NCBI GenBank assembly: GCA_964602595.1
Contig: CAZRRO010000007.1
Location: forward strand, 124,001 to 188,000
Length of the DNA: 64,000 bases
Reading direction: 5' to 3'
DNA from: CAIWAH01 sp964602595
GTDB lineage: Bacteria; Verrucomicrobiota; Verrucomicrobiia; Limisphaerales; UBA9464
Shown here: in pieces, positions 30,278 through 38,493 of the stretch
How positions within the stretch are numbered: the first letter of the stretch is position 1
Layout: each line of letters opens with the position of its first letter
Made by a program: the position numbers and the translations under genes
Notes under the pieces: generated by a model
What the model was told of the DNA's origin: nothing
Database searches by the model: none
The model's input: only the letters and a program-made list of their open reading frames with translations

Positions 30278-30352
30278 GCGAGATTAGCTCAGCGGTAGAG
30301 CATTCGCTTCACACGCGAGGGGTCGCAGGTTCAAACCCTGCATCTCGCACCA
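30278..30352 (+). tRNA. tRNA-Val (anticodon CAC)
   Basis: Acceptor GCGAGAT pairs with ATCTCGC, and the D arm GCTC/GAGC, anticodon stem TTCGC/GCGAG with loop TTCACAC, and T arm GCAGG/CCTGC all form. The anticodon CAC reads the valine codon GUG. The CCA end is encoded. Confidence 0.97.
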
Positions 30353-30411
30353 TCTTCCACCCCTCCAAGCCCCTCATTGCGGGCCGCGCTTTTCCCGTCA
30401 CCTTCGCGCCC

Positions 30412-30909
30412 GTGTTTTCCTTCCGCACCCTGCGCTGGCTGGCGCGCCGAGGCATTTCGCGCCGCCGGCTGCGCGGTGGCTTCTGGCATCGGGTGCTCGG
30501 GGACCGGCTGTTCGCGAAGTCGCTCTGGCGGATGGAGCGCGATTCCATCGCCCGCGGGTGGATCATCGGGGCGTTGGCCGGCTCGTTTCCGCTCGGCGGC
30601 GTGCAATGGCTGCTGGGCGTGCCCACGGCGTTGCTGTTCCGGGCCAACCTCTTCGTTGTCGCGGCGCTGATCTGCGCGACGAACCCGCTGACCATCGGCT
30701 TTTATTATCCGTTCTGCTTCGTGGTGGGATGCCGGGTCATCGGCCGCCCGGTCGCGGATTTCCATTGGGAACATTGGGGCGGGCTGACTTTCCTGGACGC
30801 GGGTTTGCCGCTGCTGGTGGGCACGATGACCGTCGGTGGCGCGATCGGAACGGTCGGCTACGCGGCGACGTATCTGTTCTGGGGCCGGCTGCGGGGTGGT
30901 GTGGCGTAG
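30412..30909 (+). CDS. DUF2062 membrane protein
   Basis: A 165-residue protein with three or four hydrophobic segments. The signature FPLGGVQWLLGVPTALLFRANL plus ATNPLTIGFYYPFCF matches DUF2062, a family of small inner-membrane proteins sometimes fused to glycosyltransferases. The start is GTG 30412; the frame is open further upstream only through the tRNA gene. Function unknown. Confidence 0.85.
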   Translation: MFSFRTLRWLARRGISRRRLRGGFWHRVLGDRLFAKSLWRMERDSIARGWIIGALAGSFPLGGVQWLLGVPTALLFRANLFVVAALICATNPLTIGFYYPFCFVVGCRVIGRPVADFHWEHWGGLTFLDAGLPLLVGTMTVGGAIGTVGYAATYLFWGRLRGGVA

Positions 30910-31063
30910 GCGAATCCCGCGGTGGACCCGGGCGGTCGCAAAAAGTTCGCCCGTCAGGCTTGGCGCTCCCTCGAGTTTGCCTAGGCTTCGCGCATTCGCC
31001 CGCCGTCCTGCGTCACCTTGAAGTTGTCCGGGTTCGTAGGCGTCGGGTTCCCGATTACGCATC

Positions 31064-33655
31064 ATGAGAAACGCCGCCATCGTCGCCGCCGTCGCGCTGA
31101 GTTTGTCGCTGGTTAGGGCCCAGAACGGCGACAAGGCCGGTGAAGTGCAGAAGGAAACCGTCGCCGCCGACCGGATTCCGCCCGCGCCGGTCCTGTCGCC
31201 GGTGGACGAATTGAAGTCGTTTCGTGTGCCGGCGGGCTTCCAGGTCGAATTAGTGGCGGCGGAACCGCTGGTGCATTCGCCCGTGCAGGCCCAGTTCGAC
31301 CACCAGGGCAGGCTGTGGGTGGTGGAGATGAGCGGCTACATGCCCAATCCCGAGGGCACCGGCGAACAGCAACCCAATGGCAGCATTGTCATCCTGGAGG
31401 ACACCGACGGTGACGGTCGCATGGACAAGCGGACGGTGTTCCTCGACCGCCTGGTGATGCCGCGGTCGGTGATGCTCGTGGGCGGCGGCGCGCTGGTGGC
31501 CGAGCCGCCCAAGGTGTGGTTTGCCAAGGACACCGACGGGGATGGCAAAGCCGACGAAAAGACTGAGGCCTTCGCCGATTACGCGACGCAGGATGCCCCG
31601 CGGCTGGGCGCCAAGGCGAATCCCGAGCACGCGTCGAACGGCCTGACCTGGGCGCTGGACAACTGGATCTATTCGGCGAACCACACCTATCGCTACCGCT
31701 GGACTGGCGATGCCGAATCGTGGCTCAAGGAGCCCACGATCTTCCGCGGCCAGTGGGGTCTTTCCCAGGACGACGCGGGCCGCCTGCACTTCAATTCCAA
31801 CTCCGATCCGCACCGGGCCGACTTCGTGCCCAGCCATTACCTGAACCGGAACCCGAACCTCCGTCCGGCCTACGGCGCGAACGTGCAGGTGCAGAAGGAC
31901 ATGAAGGTCTGGACCGCCCGGGTGAATCCCGGCGTGAACCGCGGTTACCAGCCGAACCAGCTCACGGCCGAGGGCAAGCTGGCGACGTTCACCGGCGCCT
32001 GCGGACCGGTCGTATATCGCGGCGAGCAGTTCGGCCCGGAATTCGTCGGCGACGTGTTCCTGTGCGAACCGACGGGAAATTTCATCCGGCGGCACCAGGT
32101 AGTGGAAACCGACGGCGAACTCGTCGCCACGAACGCGCATCCCGGCGGCGAATTCTTCACTTCGCGGGACGAACGCTTTCGTCCGGTAAACCTGATGAAC
32201 GGTCCCGATGGCGGGCTTTACGTGGTGGACTTCTACCGCGGGCTCATCCAGCACCGCATCTACCTGACCAGCTACCTCCGCAAGCAGATTGAGGCGCGGC
32301 AATTGCAGTCGCCGGTGGACCTGGGCCGTATCTGGCGAGTGGTCCGCACCGACCGGCCGGTGAACCGGAAGGACCAACTCGCGGCCAAGCCGACGAACGC
32401 CGACCTGGTCGCCCGTCTGGCGCATCCGAACGGTTTCTGGCGGGACACCGCGCAACGCCTGCTAGTGGAACGGGGCGACGAGGCGGCGGTGCCGGATCTG
32501 AAACAGCTGGTTCGCATGCCGGGAACTTCAACCGGGCTCGCCCGGCTGCACGCGCTTTGGACGCTCGAAGGCATGGGCGCGCTGGACTTGGCGACCTTGC
32601 GGGCGGCGGTGGCCGATTCCCATGGCCGGGTGCGGTCCGCGGCGCTGCGCTTGGCGGAAGGTTTTTTCAACGGCCCGACCCGCGATGACGCCCTGAACCT
32701 TGTGTATCAGCGGGCGGGCTTCATCCCGGTCGAGGAACAGGCCCAACTGTTGTTCACCCTCGGCCAGATCGGAACGTCGCAGGCGGACAACATCACCAAG
32801 GTGCTCCTGCTGAACATGCCGCCGAGCCGGCTGCGATTTGATGCCGCGATCAGCGGACTGGGCGGACGTGAGCTGGAATTTCTCCAGGGCTTGGTCGGCG
32901 ATCCGGCCTGCGCTGCGATGAAGGACGGCCATGCGTTGCTGCTCAGCGGCCTGGCGCGTTGCGTGGTGCTGGAGGGCAGCGCCGAGCGGATCGGGCAATT
33001 GCTGGACCTCGCCACCCGCGGCCAGCCGGGCAACTGGCAGTCGGCCGCGCTGCTCGACGGCGTCGCGGGCACCGTGCCCGCAGCCAAGGCGGGCCAACCC
33101 GCGCCGAAGCTGATTCTGCTGGAAGGCGAACCCAAGGCCTTGGCGGCGCTGCGCAAAGTCACGGCGGAGGCCTTCGCCAACAAGGTGGCCCGTTTGGAGG
33201 AAGTCCTCGGCTGGTCGGGCAAACCGGGGATGCCGCCGCTGCCGGTGGCACGCCCGCTCGCGATGGCCGAGAAGGAAAGCGTCATCCGCGGCAAGGAAGT
33301 CTTCGCACTGGTCTGCGCCGCCTGCCATCAGCCGCACGGCAATGGACAGGACGGTTTGGCGCCGCCGTTGCGCGACGCGGAGTGGGTGCTAGGCGACGAA
33401 CGCCGGCTCATCCGGATTGTGCTCCATGGCGTGCGGGACGAGATCACGGTCAAGGGCGTGAAATGGAATTCCAACATGCCGGCTTTCGGCGAGGCGATCA
33501 CCGACCGGCAGATTGCGGACGTGCTCAGCTACCTACGCCGGGAGTGGGGGCACATTGCGGAGCCCGTGACCGAGGCGGCGGTGACCGCCGTGCGCACGGC
33601 CACCGCCCAACGTGACGATTCGTGGACCGAAGCCGAACTGCTCCAGGTGAAGTAG
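31064..33655 (+). CDS. PVC-type cytochrome: beta-propeller dehydrogenase-like protein with C-terminal heme domain
   Basis: An 863-residue exported protein with signal peptide AAIVAAVALSLSLVRA. Residues about 45-430 are a glucose-dehydrogenase-like propeller (FRVPAGFQVELVAAEPL, LWVVEMSGYMPNP, ILEDTDGDGRMDKRTVF). A HEAT-like helical region follows (about 440-720), then a class I cytochrome c with heme motif CAACH at 751-755 and a possible axial Met in MPAFGE. This architecture is expanded in Planctomycetes and Verrucomicrobiota. The electron donor is unknown; sugar or alcohol oxidation in the periplasm is an inference. Confidence 0.93.
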   Translation: MRNAAIVAAVALSLSLVRAQNGDKAGEVQKETVAADRIPPAPVLSPVDELKSFRVPAGFQVELVAAEPLVHSPVQAQFDHQGRLWVVEMSGYMPNPEGTGEQQPNGSIVILEDTDGDGRMDKRTVFLDRLVMPRSVMLVGGGALVAEPPKVWFAKDTDGDGKADEKTEAFADYATQDAPRLGAKANPEHASNGLTWALDNWIYSANHTYRYRWTGDAESWLKEPTIFRGQWGLSQDDAGRLHFNSNSDPHRADFVPSHYLNRNPNLRPAYGANVQVQKDMKVWTARVNPGVNRGYQPNQLTAEGKLATFTGACGPVVYRGEQFGPEFVGDVFLCEPTGNFIRRHQVVETDGELVATNAHPGGEFFTSRDERFRPVNLMNGPDGGLYVVDFYRGLIQHRIYLTSYLRKQIEARQLQSPVDLGRIWRVVRTDRPVNRKDQLAAKPTNADLVARLAHPNGFWRDTAQRLLVERGDEAAVPDLKQLVRMPGTSTGLARLHALWTLEGMGALDLATLRAAVADSHGRVRSAALRLAEGFFNGPTRDDALNLVYQRAGFIPVEEQAQLLFTLGQIGTSQADNITKVLLLNMPPSRLRFDAAISGLGGRELEFLQGLVGDPACAAMKDGHALLLSGLARCVVLEGSAERIGQLLDLATRGQPGNWQSAALLDGVAGTVPAAKAGQPAPKLILLEGEPKALAALRKVTAEAFANKVARLEEVLGWSGKPGMPPLPVARPLAMAEKESVIRGKEVFALVCAACHQPHGNGQDGLAPPLRDAEWVLGDERRLIRIVLHGVRDEITVKGVKWNSNMPAFGEAITDRQIADVLSYLRREWGHIAEPVTEAAVTAVRTATAQRDDSWTEAELLQVK

Positions 33656-33789
33656 GCGGCAGGAGCGAACTGCCCAATATGGTGATCGCCCGGGCTTGGG
33701 ACGCTGCGGGTCGAACGCGGCGGCGGCGGACACCGTGCGCTTTAGCCCTTCAACTCCGCGCCCCGTTCCCCGACGGTGCGCGGGTCCGC

Positions 33790-34881
33790 ATGAGCAGCGA
33801 TTCCGATTTCCCGAGCCCGTCCGCCGAATCTGGTCCCCTTCCGCCGCGCCCGAAGCGTCGGCCGCGCTATGCCGGCAAGAACCCGCGCCGTTTCGAGGAA
33901 AAATACAAGGAGCTCGCGCCGGAGCGCTACGCCGACGACGTGGCGAAAATCGTGACCAGCGGCAAGACCCCGGTCGGCACGCACCGGCCGATCCTGGTCG
34001 CCGAGATCTTGGAAGTGCTCGCCCCGCAGCCGGGTCAGGTGATTGTGGATTGCACGCTCGGTTTCGGTGGCCATGCGCGGGAGTTGCTGGGCCGCCTCCA
34101 ACCCGGCGGCCGCCTGATCGGCCTCGACGTGGATCCGATTGAACAGCCCAAGACGGTCGCGCGCCTGAACGCCGCCGGGTTTGGCCCGGAAACCTTCACC
34201 GCGATTCGCAGCAACTTCGCCGGCCTGCCCAAAGTTCTGGGCGAACTCGGACTGGACGGTGCCGATGCCATCCTGGCGGACCTCGGCGTATCCTCGATGC
34301 AGCTCGACGATCCGGCCCGCGGTTTCACGTTCAAGGTGGACGGCCCGCTGGACCTCCGGCTGAACCCGCAGCGTTCGCCGTCGGCCGCCGAGTTCCTGGC
34401 GCAGGTGCCGGAGGCCAAGCTGAAGACCGTCCTCGCCGACTTCGCCGACGAACCCCACGCGGCCTTGCTGGCCCGGGAGTTGGTCCATCGACGCGCCGCA
34501 ACGCCCTTCACCCGCACCCGGCAACTGGCGGACGTCCTGCGCGAGACCCTTGTGGCCAACCGACTTTCGAAGGACCACGAAACGGACTCCGGCTGCATCC
34601 GAAGGGTGTTTCAGGCACTCCGGATCGCCATCAACGACGAGTTGGGCGCCCTCGACATGTTCCTGCGCAACCTGCCGGCCTGCCTCAAGCCCGGTGGTTG
34701 CGTGGCTGTGCTGACGTTCCACTCCGGCGAAGATCGGCGGGTGAAGCTGGCCTTCCGGGAAGGCGTCCGTTCCGGTCTTTACGCCGCCACCAACGATGAG
34801 GTGATCCGTCCCGGTGCCGAGGAACTGCGGGCAAATTCCCGCAGCGCGCCGGCCAAACTCCGCTGGGCCCGCCGGGCCTAG
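33790..34881 (+). CDS. rsmH: 16S rRNA (cytosine(1402)-N(4))-methyltransferase
   Basis: A 363-residue SAM-dependent enzyme that methylates C1402 in the ribosomal P site. Motifs seen are THRPILVAEILEVL, the SAM loop DCTLGFGGHARELL, GLDVDP, ADLGVSSMQLDDPARGF and the C-terminal VLTFHSGEDRRVK (usually SFHSLEDR). The 45-residue basic N-terminal extension before THRPIL is longer than in E. coli. The usual neighbours of the division cluster (mraZ, ftsL, ftsI, mur genes) are absent, so this copy stands alone. Confidence 0.95.
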   Translation: MSSDSDFPSPSAESGPLPPRPKRRPRYAGKNPRRFEEKYKELAPERYADDVAKIVTSGKTPVGTHRPILVAEILEVLAPQPGQVIVDCTLGFGGHARELLGRLQPGGRLIGLDVDPIEQPKTVARLNAAGFGPETFTAIRSNFAGLPKVLGELGLDGADAILADLGVSSMQLDDPARGFTFKVDGPLDLRLNPQRSPSAAEFLAQVPEAKLKTVLADFADEPHAALLARELVHRRAATPFTRTRQLADVLRETLVANRLSKDHETDSGCIRRVFQALRIAINDELGALDMFLRNLPACLKPGGCVAVLTFHSGEDRRVKLAFREGVRSGLYAATNDEVIRPGAEELRANSRSAPAKLRWARRA

Positions 34882-34972
34882 CTGTGGGCCTGCGACTGAC
34901 TTGCGACTCGGCGAGCCAGGCTCGCGCCTCCGTTCCGCTCAAGCCGGCTCGGTTCGCGCCGATGACGGGTCC

Positions 34973-35308
34973 ATGAATGTGCGGGGCCGGGCATTGAGCC
35001 GGACTTGGGGAGTGATCCTGCTGCTTGGGGCGGCGGGTTGCCACGTGCCGGAGGAGGTTTGGCCGCCGGCGCCGCGCGACCGGCTGGAACGGCGACTCGT
35101 CGACTCCGCGAGCGAAGCCGTGCGACGCAACGACGGCTGGACCGAGGTGGCCTACGTGGTGGAACGGTTCGACGGCAAATGGCGGGTCCAAGCCTGGCAA
35201 ATCGTGAATCCCAAGGCGAAGGGCCGGATGCGCTGCGTGCCGTGGGCCGTCCGCGGCCTCATCTTCGACAACGACTCGAACTTGGTCGCCTATCGGAACT
35301 ACCTGTGA
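34973..35308 (+). CDS. Putative lipoprotein of unknown function
   Basis: A 111-residue protein with a signal sequence ending in LLLGAAGC, a lipobox-like site with Cys about residue 23. The mature part is mixed charged with YVVERFDGKWRVQAWQIVNP and no family I recognise. It is probably anchored in a membrane and has a separate frame from rsmH. Confidence 0.7.
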   Translation: MNVRGRALSRTWGVILLLGAAGCHVPEEVWPPAPRDRLERRLVDSASEAVRRNDGWTEVAYVVERFDGKWRVQAWQIVNPKAKGRMRCVPWAVRGLIFDNDSNLVAYRNYL

Positions 35309-35316
35309 TCCGCACG

Positions 35317-35352
35317 AAAAAGGCGGCGGCCCCATTTGCGGGAACCGCCGCC
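35317..35352 (-). terminator. Rho-independent terminator of icd
   Basis: On the minus strand GGCGGCGG and CCGCCGCC form an 8-bp perfect stem with a 15-base loop, followed by five T. It sits 20 bp past the icd stop. It also lies at the end of the lipoprotein gene on the plus strand, but the T run serves only icd. Confidence 0.8.
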
Positions 35353-35372
35353 GGAATTCGCGGAGCCGGACC

Positions 35373-36689
35373 TTACATGTGGGAAATCATGTTGTCGCCG
35401 AAGGCCGAGCACTTGATCTCGGTCGCGCCTTCCATGAGGCGGGCGAAGTCGTAGGTCACCTTCTTCGAGGCGATGGCGCCGTTGAGTCCCTTGAGGATCA
35501 GGTCGGCGGCTTCGACCCAGCCGAGGTGCCGGAGCATCATCTCGCCGGAGAGCACCACGGAGCCGGGGTTCACGACGTCCTTGTTTGCATACTTGGGCGC
35601 GGTGCCGTGCGTGGCCTCGAAGATAGCGTGGCCGGTGATGTAATTGATGTTGCCGCCGGGGGCGATGCCGATGCCGCCGACCTGCGCGGCGAGGGCGTCG
35701 CTGAGGTAGTCGCCGTTCAGGTTCAGCGTGGCGATCACGTCGAAGTCCGTCGGGCGGGTGAGCACCTGCTGAAGGGTGATGTCGGCGATGCTGTCCTTGA
35801 TGATGAGGCCGGCGCCGGGCTTGCCTTCGGGGATCTTGCACCACGGGCCGCCATCGATCTCGACCGCGCCGAAGAATTCCTTGGCGACCTTGTAGCCCCA
35901 GTCGCGGAAGCCACCCTCGGTGAACTTCATGATGTTGCCCTTGTGGACAAGGGTCACCGATTTGCGGTTGAACCGGATCGCGTAGCTGATGGCGCTGTGG
36001 ATCAGGCGGACGCTGCCGGAATAGCTGACCGGCTTGATGCCGATGCCGACCTGCACGTCACTGGGGAAATTCTCGGCGCCGACCGCCTTCCAGAATTCCT
36101 CGGCGGCGGGCTTGGTGCCGAAACGGATCTTCTTGAAGTCCTTCGGGAACTCCTTGGCGATGAAGTCGAGGACCTTCTGGGCCTCAGGCGAGCCGCCGGC
36201 GTATTCGATGCCGGCATAGATGTCCTCGGTGTTCTCGCGGAAGATGGTCATGTCCACCTTCTCCGGATGCTTCACGGGGCTGGGCACGCCGGTGAAGTAT
36301 TGGACGGGGCGCAGGCAGACGTATAGGTCGAGCATCTGCCGCAGGGCGACGTTCAGGGAGCGGATGCCGCCGCCGACGGGGGTGGTGAGCGGACCCTTGA
36401 TGCCGACGAGGAACTCGCGGAACGCTTCCACGGTGTCGTCGGGCAGCCAGTTGTTGAACTGGGTGAAGGCAGCCTCGCCGGCGAAGACTTCCATCCACGC
36501 GATCTTGCGTTTGCCGCCGTAGGCCTTTTCCACCGCGGCATCCATCACGCGCACGGACGAGGCCCAGATATCGGGTCCGGTGCCGTCACCCCGGATGAAG
36601 GGGATGATGGGTTGGTCGGGAACGTTGAGCTTGCCGTTCTGGATGCTGATCTTGCCGCCCTGAGGGACGGTGCAGGTGGTGTAGGCCAT
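35373..36689 (-). CDS. icd: NADP-dependent isocitrate dehydrogenase
   Basis: A 438-residue TCA-cycle enzyme of the E. coli type that converts isocitrate to 2-oxoglutarate. The substrate-binding serine that is phosphorylated in E. coli is S111 in GGGIRSLNVALRQ. The NDIYAGIEY-like segment, the LVHKGNIMKFTEGGF loop and the NADP-binding GGIGIAPGGNIN are present. ATG 36689 gives the normal N-terminus; a frame open further upstream is unlikely. There is no AceK kinase in the window. A strong terminator follows. Confidence 0.96.
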   Translation of the reverse strand: MAYTTCTVPQGGKISIQNGKLNVPDQPIIPFIRGDGTGPDIWASSVRVMDAAVEKAYGGKRKIAWMEVFAGEAAFTQFNNWLPDDTVEAFREFLVGIKGPLTTPVGGGIRSLNVALRQMLDLYVCLRPVQYFTGVPSPVKHPEKVDMTIFRENTEDIYAGIEYAGGSPEAQKVLDFIAKEFPKDFKKIRFGTKPAAEEFWKAVGAENFPSDVQVGIGIKPVSYSGSVRLIHSAISYAIRFNRKSVTLVHKGNIMKFTEGGFRDWGYKVAKEFFGAVEIDGGPWCKIPEGKPGAGLIIKDSIADITLQQVLTRPTDFDVIATLNLNGDYLSDALAAQVGGIGIAPGGNINYITGHAIFEATHGTAPKYANKDVVNPGSVVLSGEMMLRHLGWVEAADLILKGLNGAIASKKVTYDFARLMEGATEIKCSAFGDNMISHM

Positions 36690-36885
36690 GTGAGATGTGC
36701 GATTTTCGAATTGCGACCGGCGAGTGCCGAAGCCGGGTTGATTTAAGCGGGCAGGGCAAACGCGCCGCAAGGGGTCTTTGGGCCGGCTGCTAATTCTCGG
36801 AAAGAATCCTGCCGCATTCAGTCGGCGATGGCATTTATCCGTTAACCATTTGGGCACTCCCAGCTGATCTTCAAAATCGCAACGG

Positions 36886-37356
36886 TTATTCAACGCTGGT
36901 CTCGGTAATGAGGGTCAACATCCGCATTCCCTCGCAAATAGCTACCTCCCCCGAGAAGAAACCTGCTTTTCGTGCCACTAGCAAAAAAGTGAAAACGTTG
37001 GTTCTTCCGGCGAGAATCGTGCGATCGAAGGAATAGCTACGGTCGTCGAAAAGGGGAACAATTTCCGAGCTTTGATGAGCCGGGGTTGATTCGATGAGAC
37101 TGAAGCCAGATATATATCCGTCGCTGACATCAATGGTAGAAATAGTCATGGGCTTGCCAACGCGGCGGTTCACAACCTCTACTCGAAGTTCGAAGGTCTG
37201 TCCGTTGGTTACAGCAAGTGGCGCATCAACCCTCGCAGTCATTTCCGCTGGATCTTTGGATACGTAGGCAATACAGCCTCCGATTCCGACCGCAAGGACC
37301 ATACAGATCGCGGCGGTTATTCCGCAGCCCAAGACTACCTTTTTTCCGGTAACCAC
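36886..37356 (-). CDS. Membrane-anchored hypothetical protein, low GC
   Basis: A 156-residue protein with one N-terminal hydrophobic segment (VLGCGITAAICMVLAVGIGGCIAYV) that may be a membrane anchor or a lipoprotein-like signal. The rest has beta-strand character (FELRVEVVNRRVGKPMTI), possibly an Ig-like fold on the periplasmic side. I do not recognise it. Base composition is unlike its neighbours (28 of 60 G+C at 37081-37140), suggesting recent acquisition. About 195 bp with no gene separate it from the upstream side of icd. Confidence 0.65.
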   Translation of the reverse strand: MVTGKKVVLGCGITAAICMVLAVGIGGCIAYVSKDPAEMTARVDAPLAVTNGQTFELRVEVVNRRVGKPMTISTIDVSDGYISGFSLIESTPAHQSSEIVPLFDDRSYSFDRTILAGRTNVFTFLLVARKAGFFSGEVAICEGMRMLTLITETSVE

Positions 37357-37421
37357 TGTTAAAGGACGACAGGCGTCGAATGGTATGTCGAGAGCTTTTG
37401 GGAAATCGCGTTTTGCCGGCT

Positions 37422-37437
37422 ATGCCGCCGGCGGCAT
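37422..37437. promoter_or_regulatory. 16-bp perfect palindrome upstream of corA (candidate operator)
   Basis: ATGCCGCCGGCGGCAT is an uninterrupted 16-bp inverted repeat 52 bp before the corA start, in the divergent region with the low-GC membrane gene. No T run follows, so it is not a terminator. Operator or structured leader are both possible. Confidence 0.45.
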
Positions 37438-37488
37438 TTGGCCATTTCCTCGCGGCTGGCTTTGAACCACCTTCCCCCCCTCAGGCGC

Positions 37489-38490
37489 ATGATTCGTTCG
37501 TTTGCCTTCACCACCACGGGCCGGTTGCACACCCAGGACATCGAGATGTTCCTGATGCCCACGTTGCTCGCGGACACCAATCTCTTCCTGTGGGTGGACT
37601 TGGAGAACGTGCCGGACGACGACGCTCGGCGGATACTCGAGGATGTGTTCCACTTCCACCCACTTTCGGTGGAGGACTGCATCAACGAGAGCCAGTCGCC
37701 CAAGGTGGAGACCTACGACCCGAAGGAGGACGACAGGTTCCAGGCCTACCTGTTCATGGTGATCCACGCGGTGGACTACAAACGCAAGGACGGCCTGTTC
37801 GCCACGAGCGAGCTGAACTTCTTTCTCGGGAAGAACTTCCTGGTGACCTACCACAAGGAGGCGCTGCGCAGCATCCAGCACACAGAGGAGCTGTGCCTGA
37901 AGAGCACCGTGCATGTCGCCCGGGCGCCGGACAAGGTGGCCCACGCGTTGCTGGATGCGCTGGTGGAGAACTACAAGCCGGCGCTGGAAGAACTCAGCCT
38001 GGAGATCGCGGAATTGGAGGACGAGGTGCTAACCAGCGCCGAGCCGGGCACCTTGCAGAAGATCCAGCGGGTGAAGAAGGAGGTGCTGCACCTGCGCCAG
38101 ATCATCGGCCCGCAAAGGGAAGTGATCGCGCGGTTTGCCCGCGGGGAGTTCAAGCTGATCCGGCCGCATCTCGTGCCGTATTACCGCAACGTCTACGACG
38201 GCCTGTTCCACATTGGGGAACTGGCGCAGAGCTACATGGACTCGCTGTCGGGCATCCTGCAGATCTACCTCAACATGGCCGCGAACCGGCAGGGCGAGAT
38301 CATCAAGGTGCTGACCCTGTTCACCATTGTGACGACGCCGCTGATGATCGTCGGGACGTGGTATGGCATGAACTTCGAGGATATGCCCGAAATCAAGGCG
38401 GGCCGGCATGGGTATCCGGTGATCTTGGCGGTGACGTTGCTGAGCACCGCGGTGACCTACTGGTATTTTAAGCGCAAGCGCTGGTTCTGA
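37489..38490 (+). CDS. corA: CorA-family magnesium/cobalt transporter
   Basis: A 333-residue pentameric channel. The large cytoplasmic N-domain has FHFHPLSVEDCINESQSPKVE and YLFMVIHAV, the long stalk helix follows, and two C-terminal membrane helices flank the pore signature YGMNFEDMPE (GMN motif). The C-terminus ends in a basic KRKRWF. TTG 37438 is also possible as start, but ATG 37489 gives the family N-terminus. The gene is followed 3 bp later by a histidine kinase. I saw no M-box riboswitch upstream. Confidence 0.95.
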   Translation: MIRSFAFTTTGRLHTQDIEMFLMPTLLADTNLFLWVDLENVPDDDARRILEDVFHFHPLSVEDCINESQSPKVETYDPKEDDRFQAYLFMVIHAVDYKRKDGLFATSELNFFLGKNFLVTYHKEALRSIQHTEELCLKSTVHVARAPDKVAHALLDALVENYKPALEELSLEIAELEDEVLTSAEPGTLQKIQRVKKEVLHLRQIIGPQREVIARFARGEFKLIRPHLVPYYRNVYDGLFHIGELAQSYMDSLSGILQIYLNMAANRQGEIIKVLTLFTIVTTPLMIVGTWYGMNFEDMPEIKAGRHGYPVILAVTLLSTAVTYWYFKRKRWF

Positions 38491-38493
38491 GCC

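Noticed and set aside
37357..37488. Magnesium (M-box) riboswitch upstream of corA
   Set aside because: The region is too short and lacks the M-box core; only a palindrome stands out.
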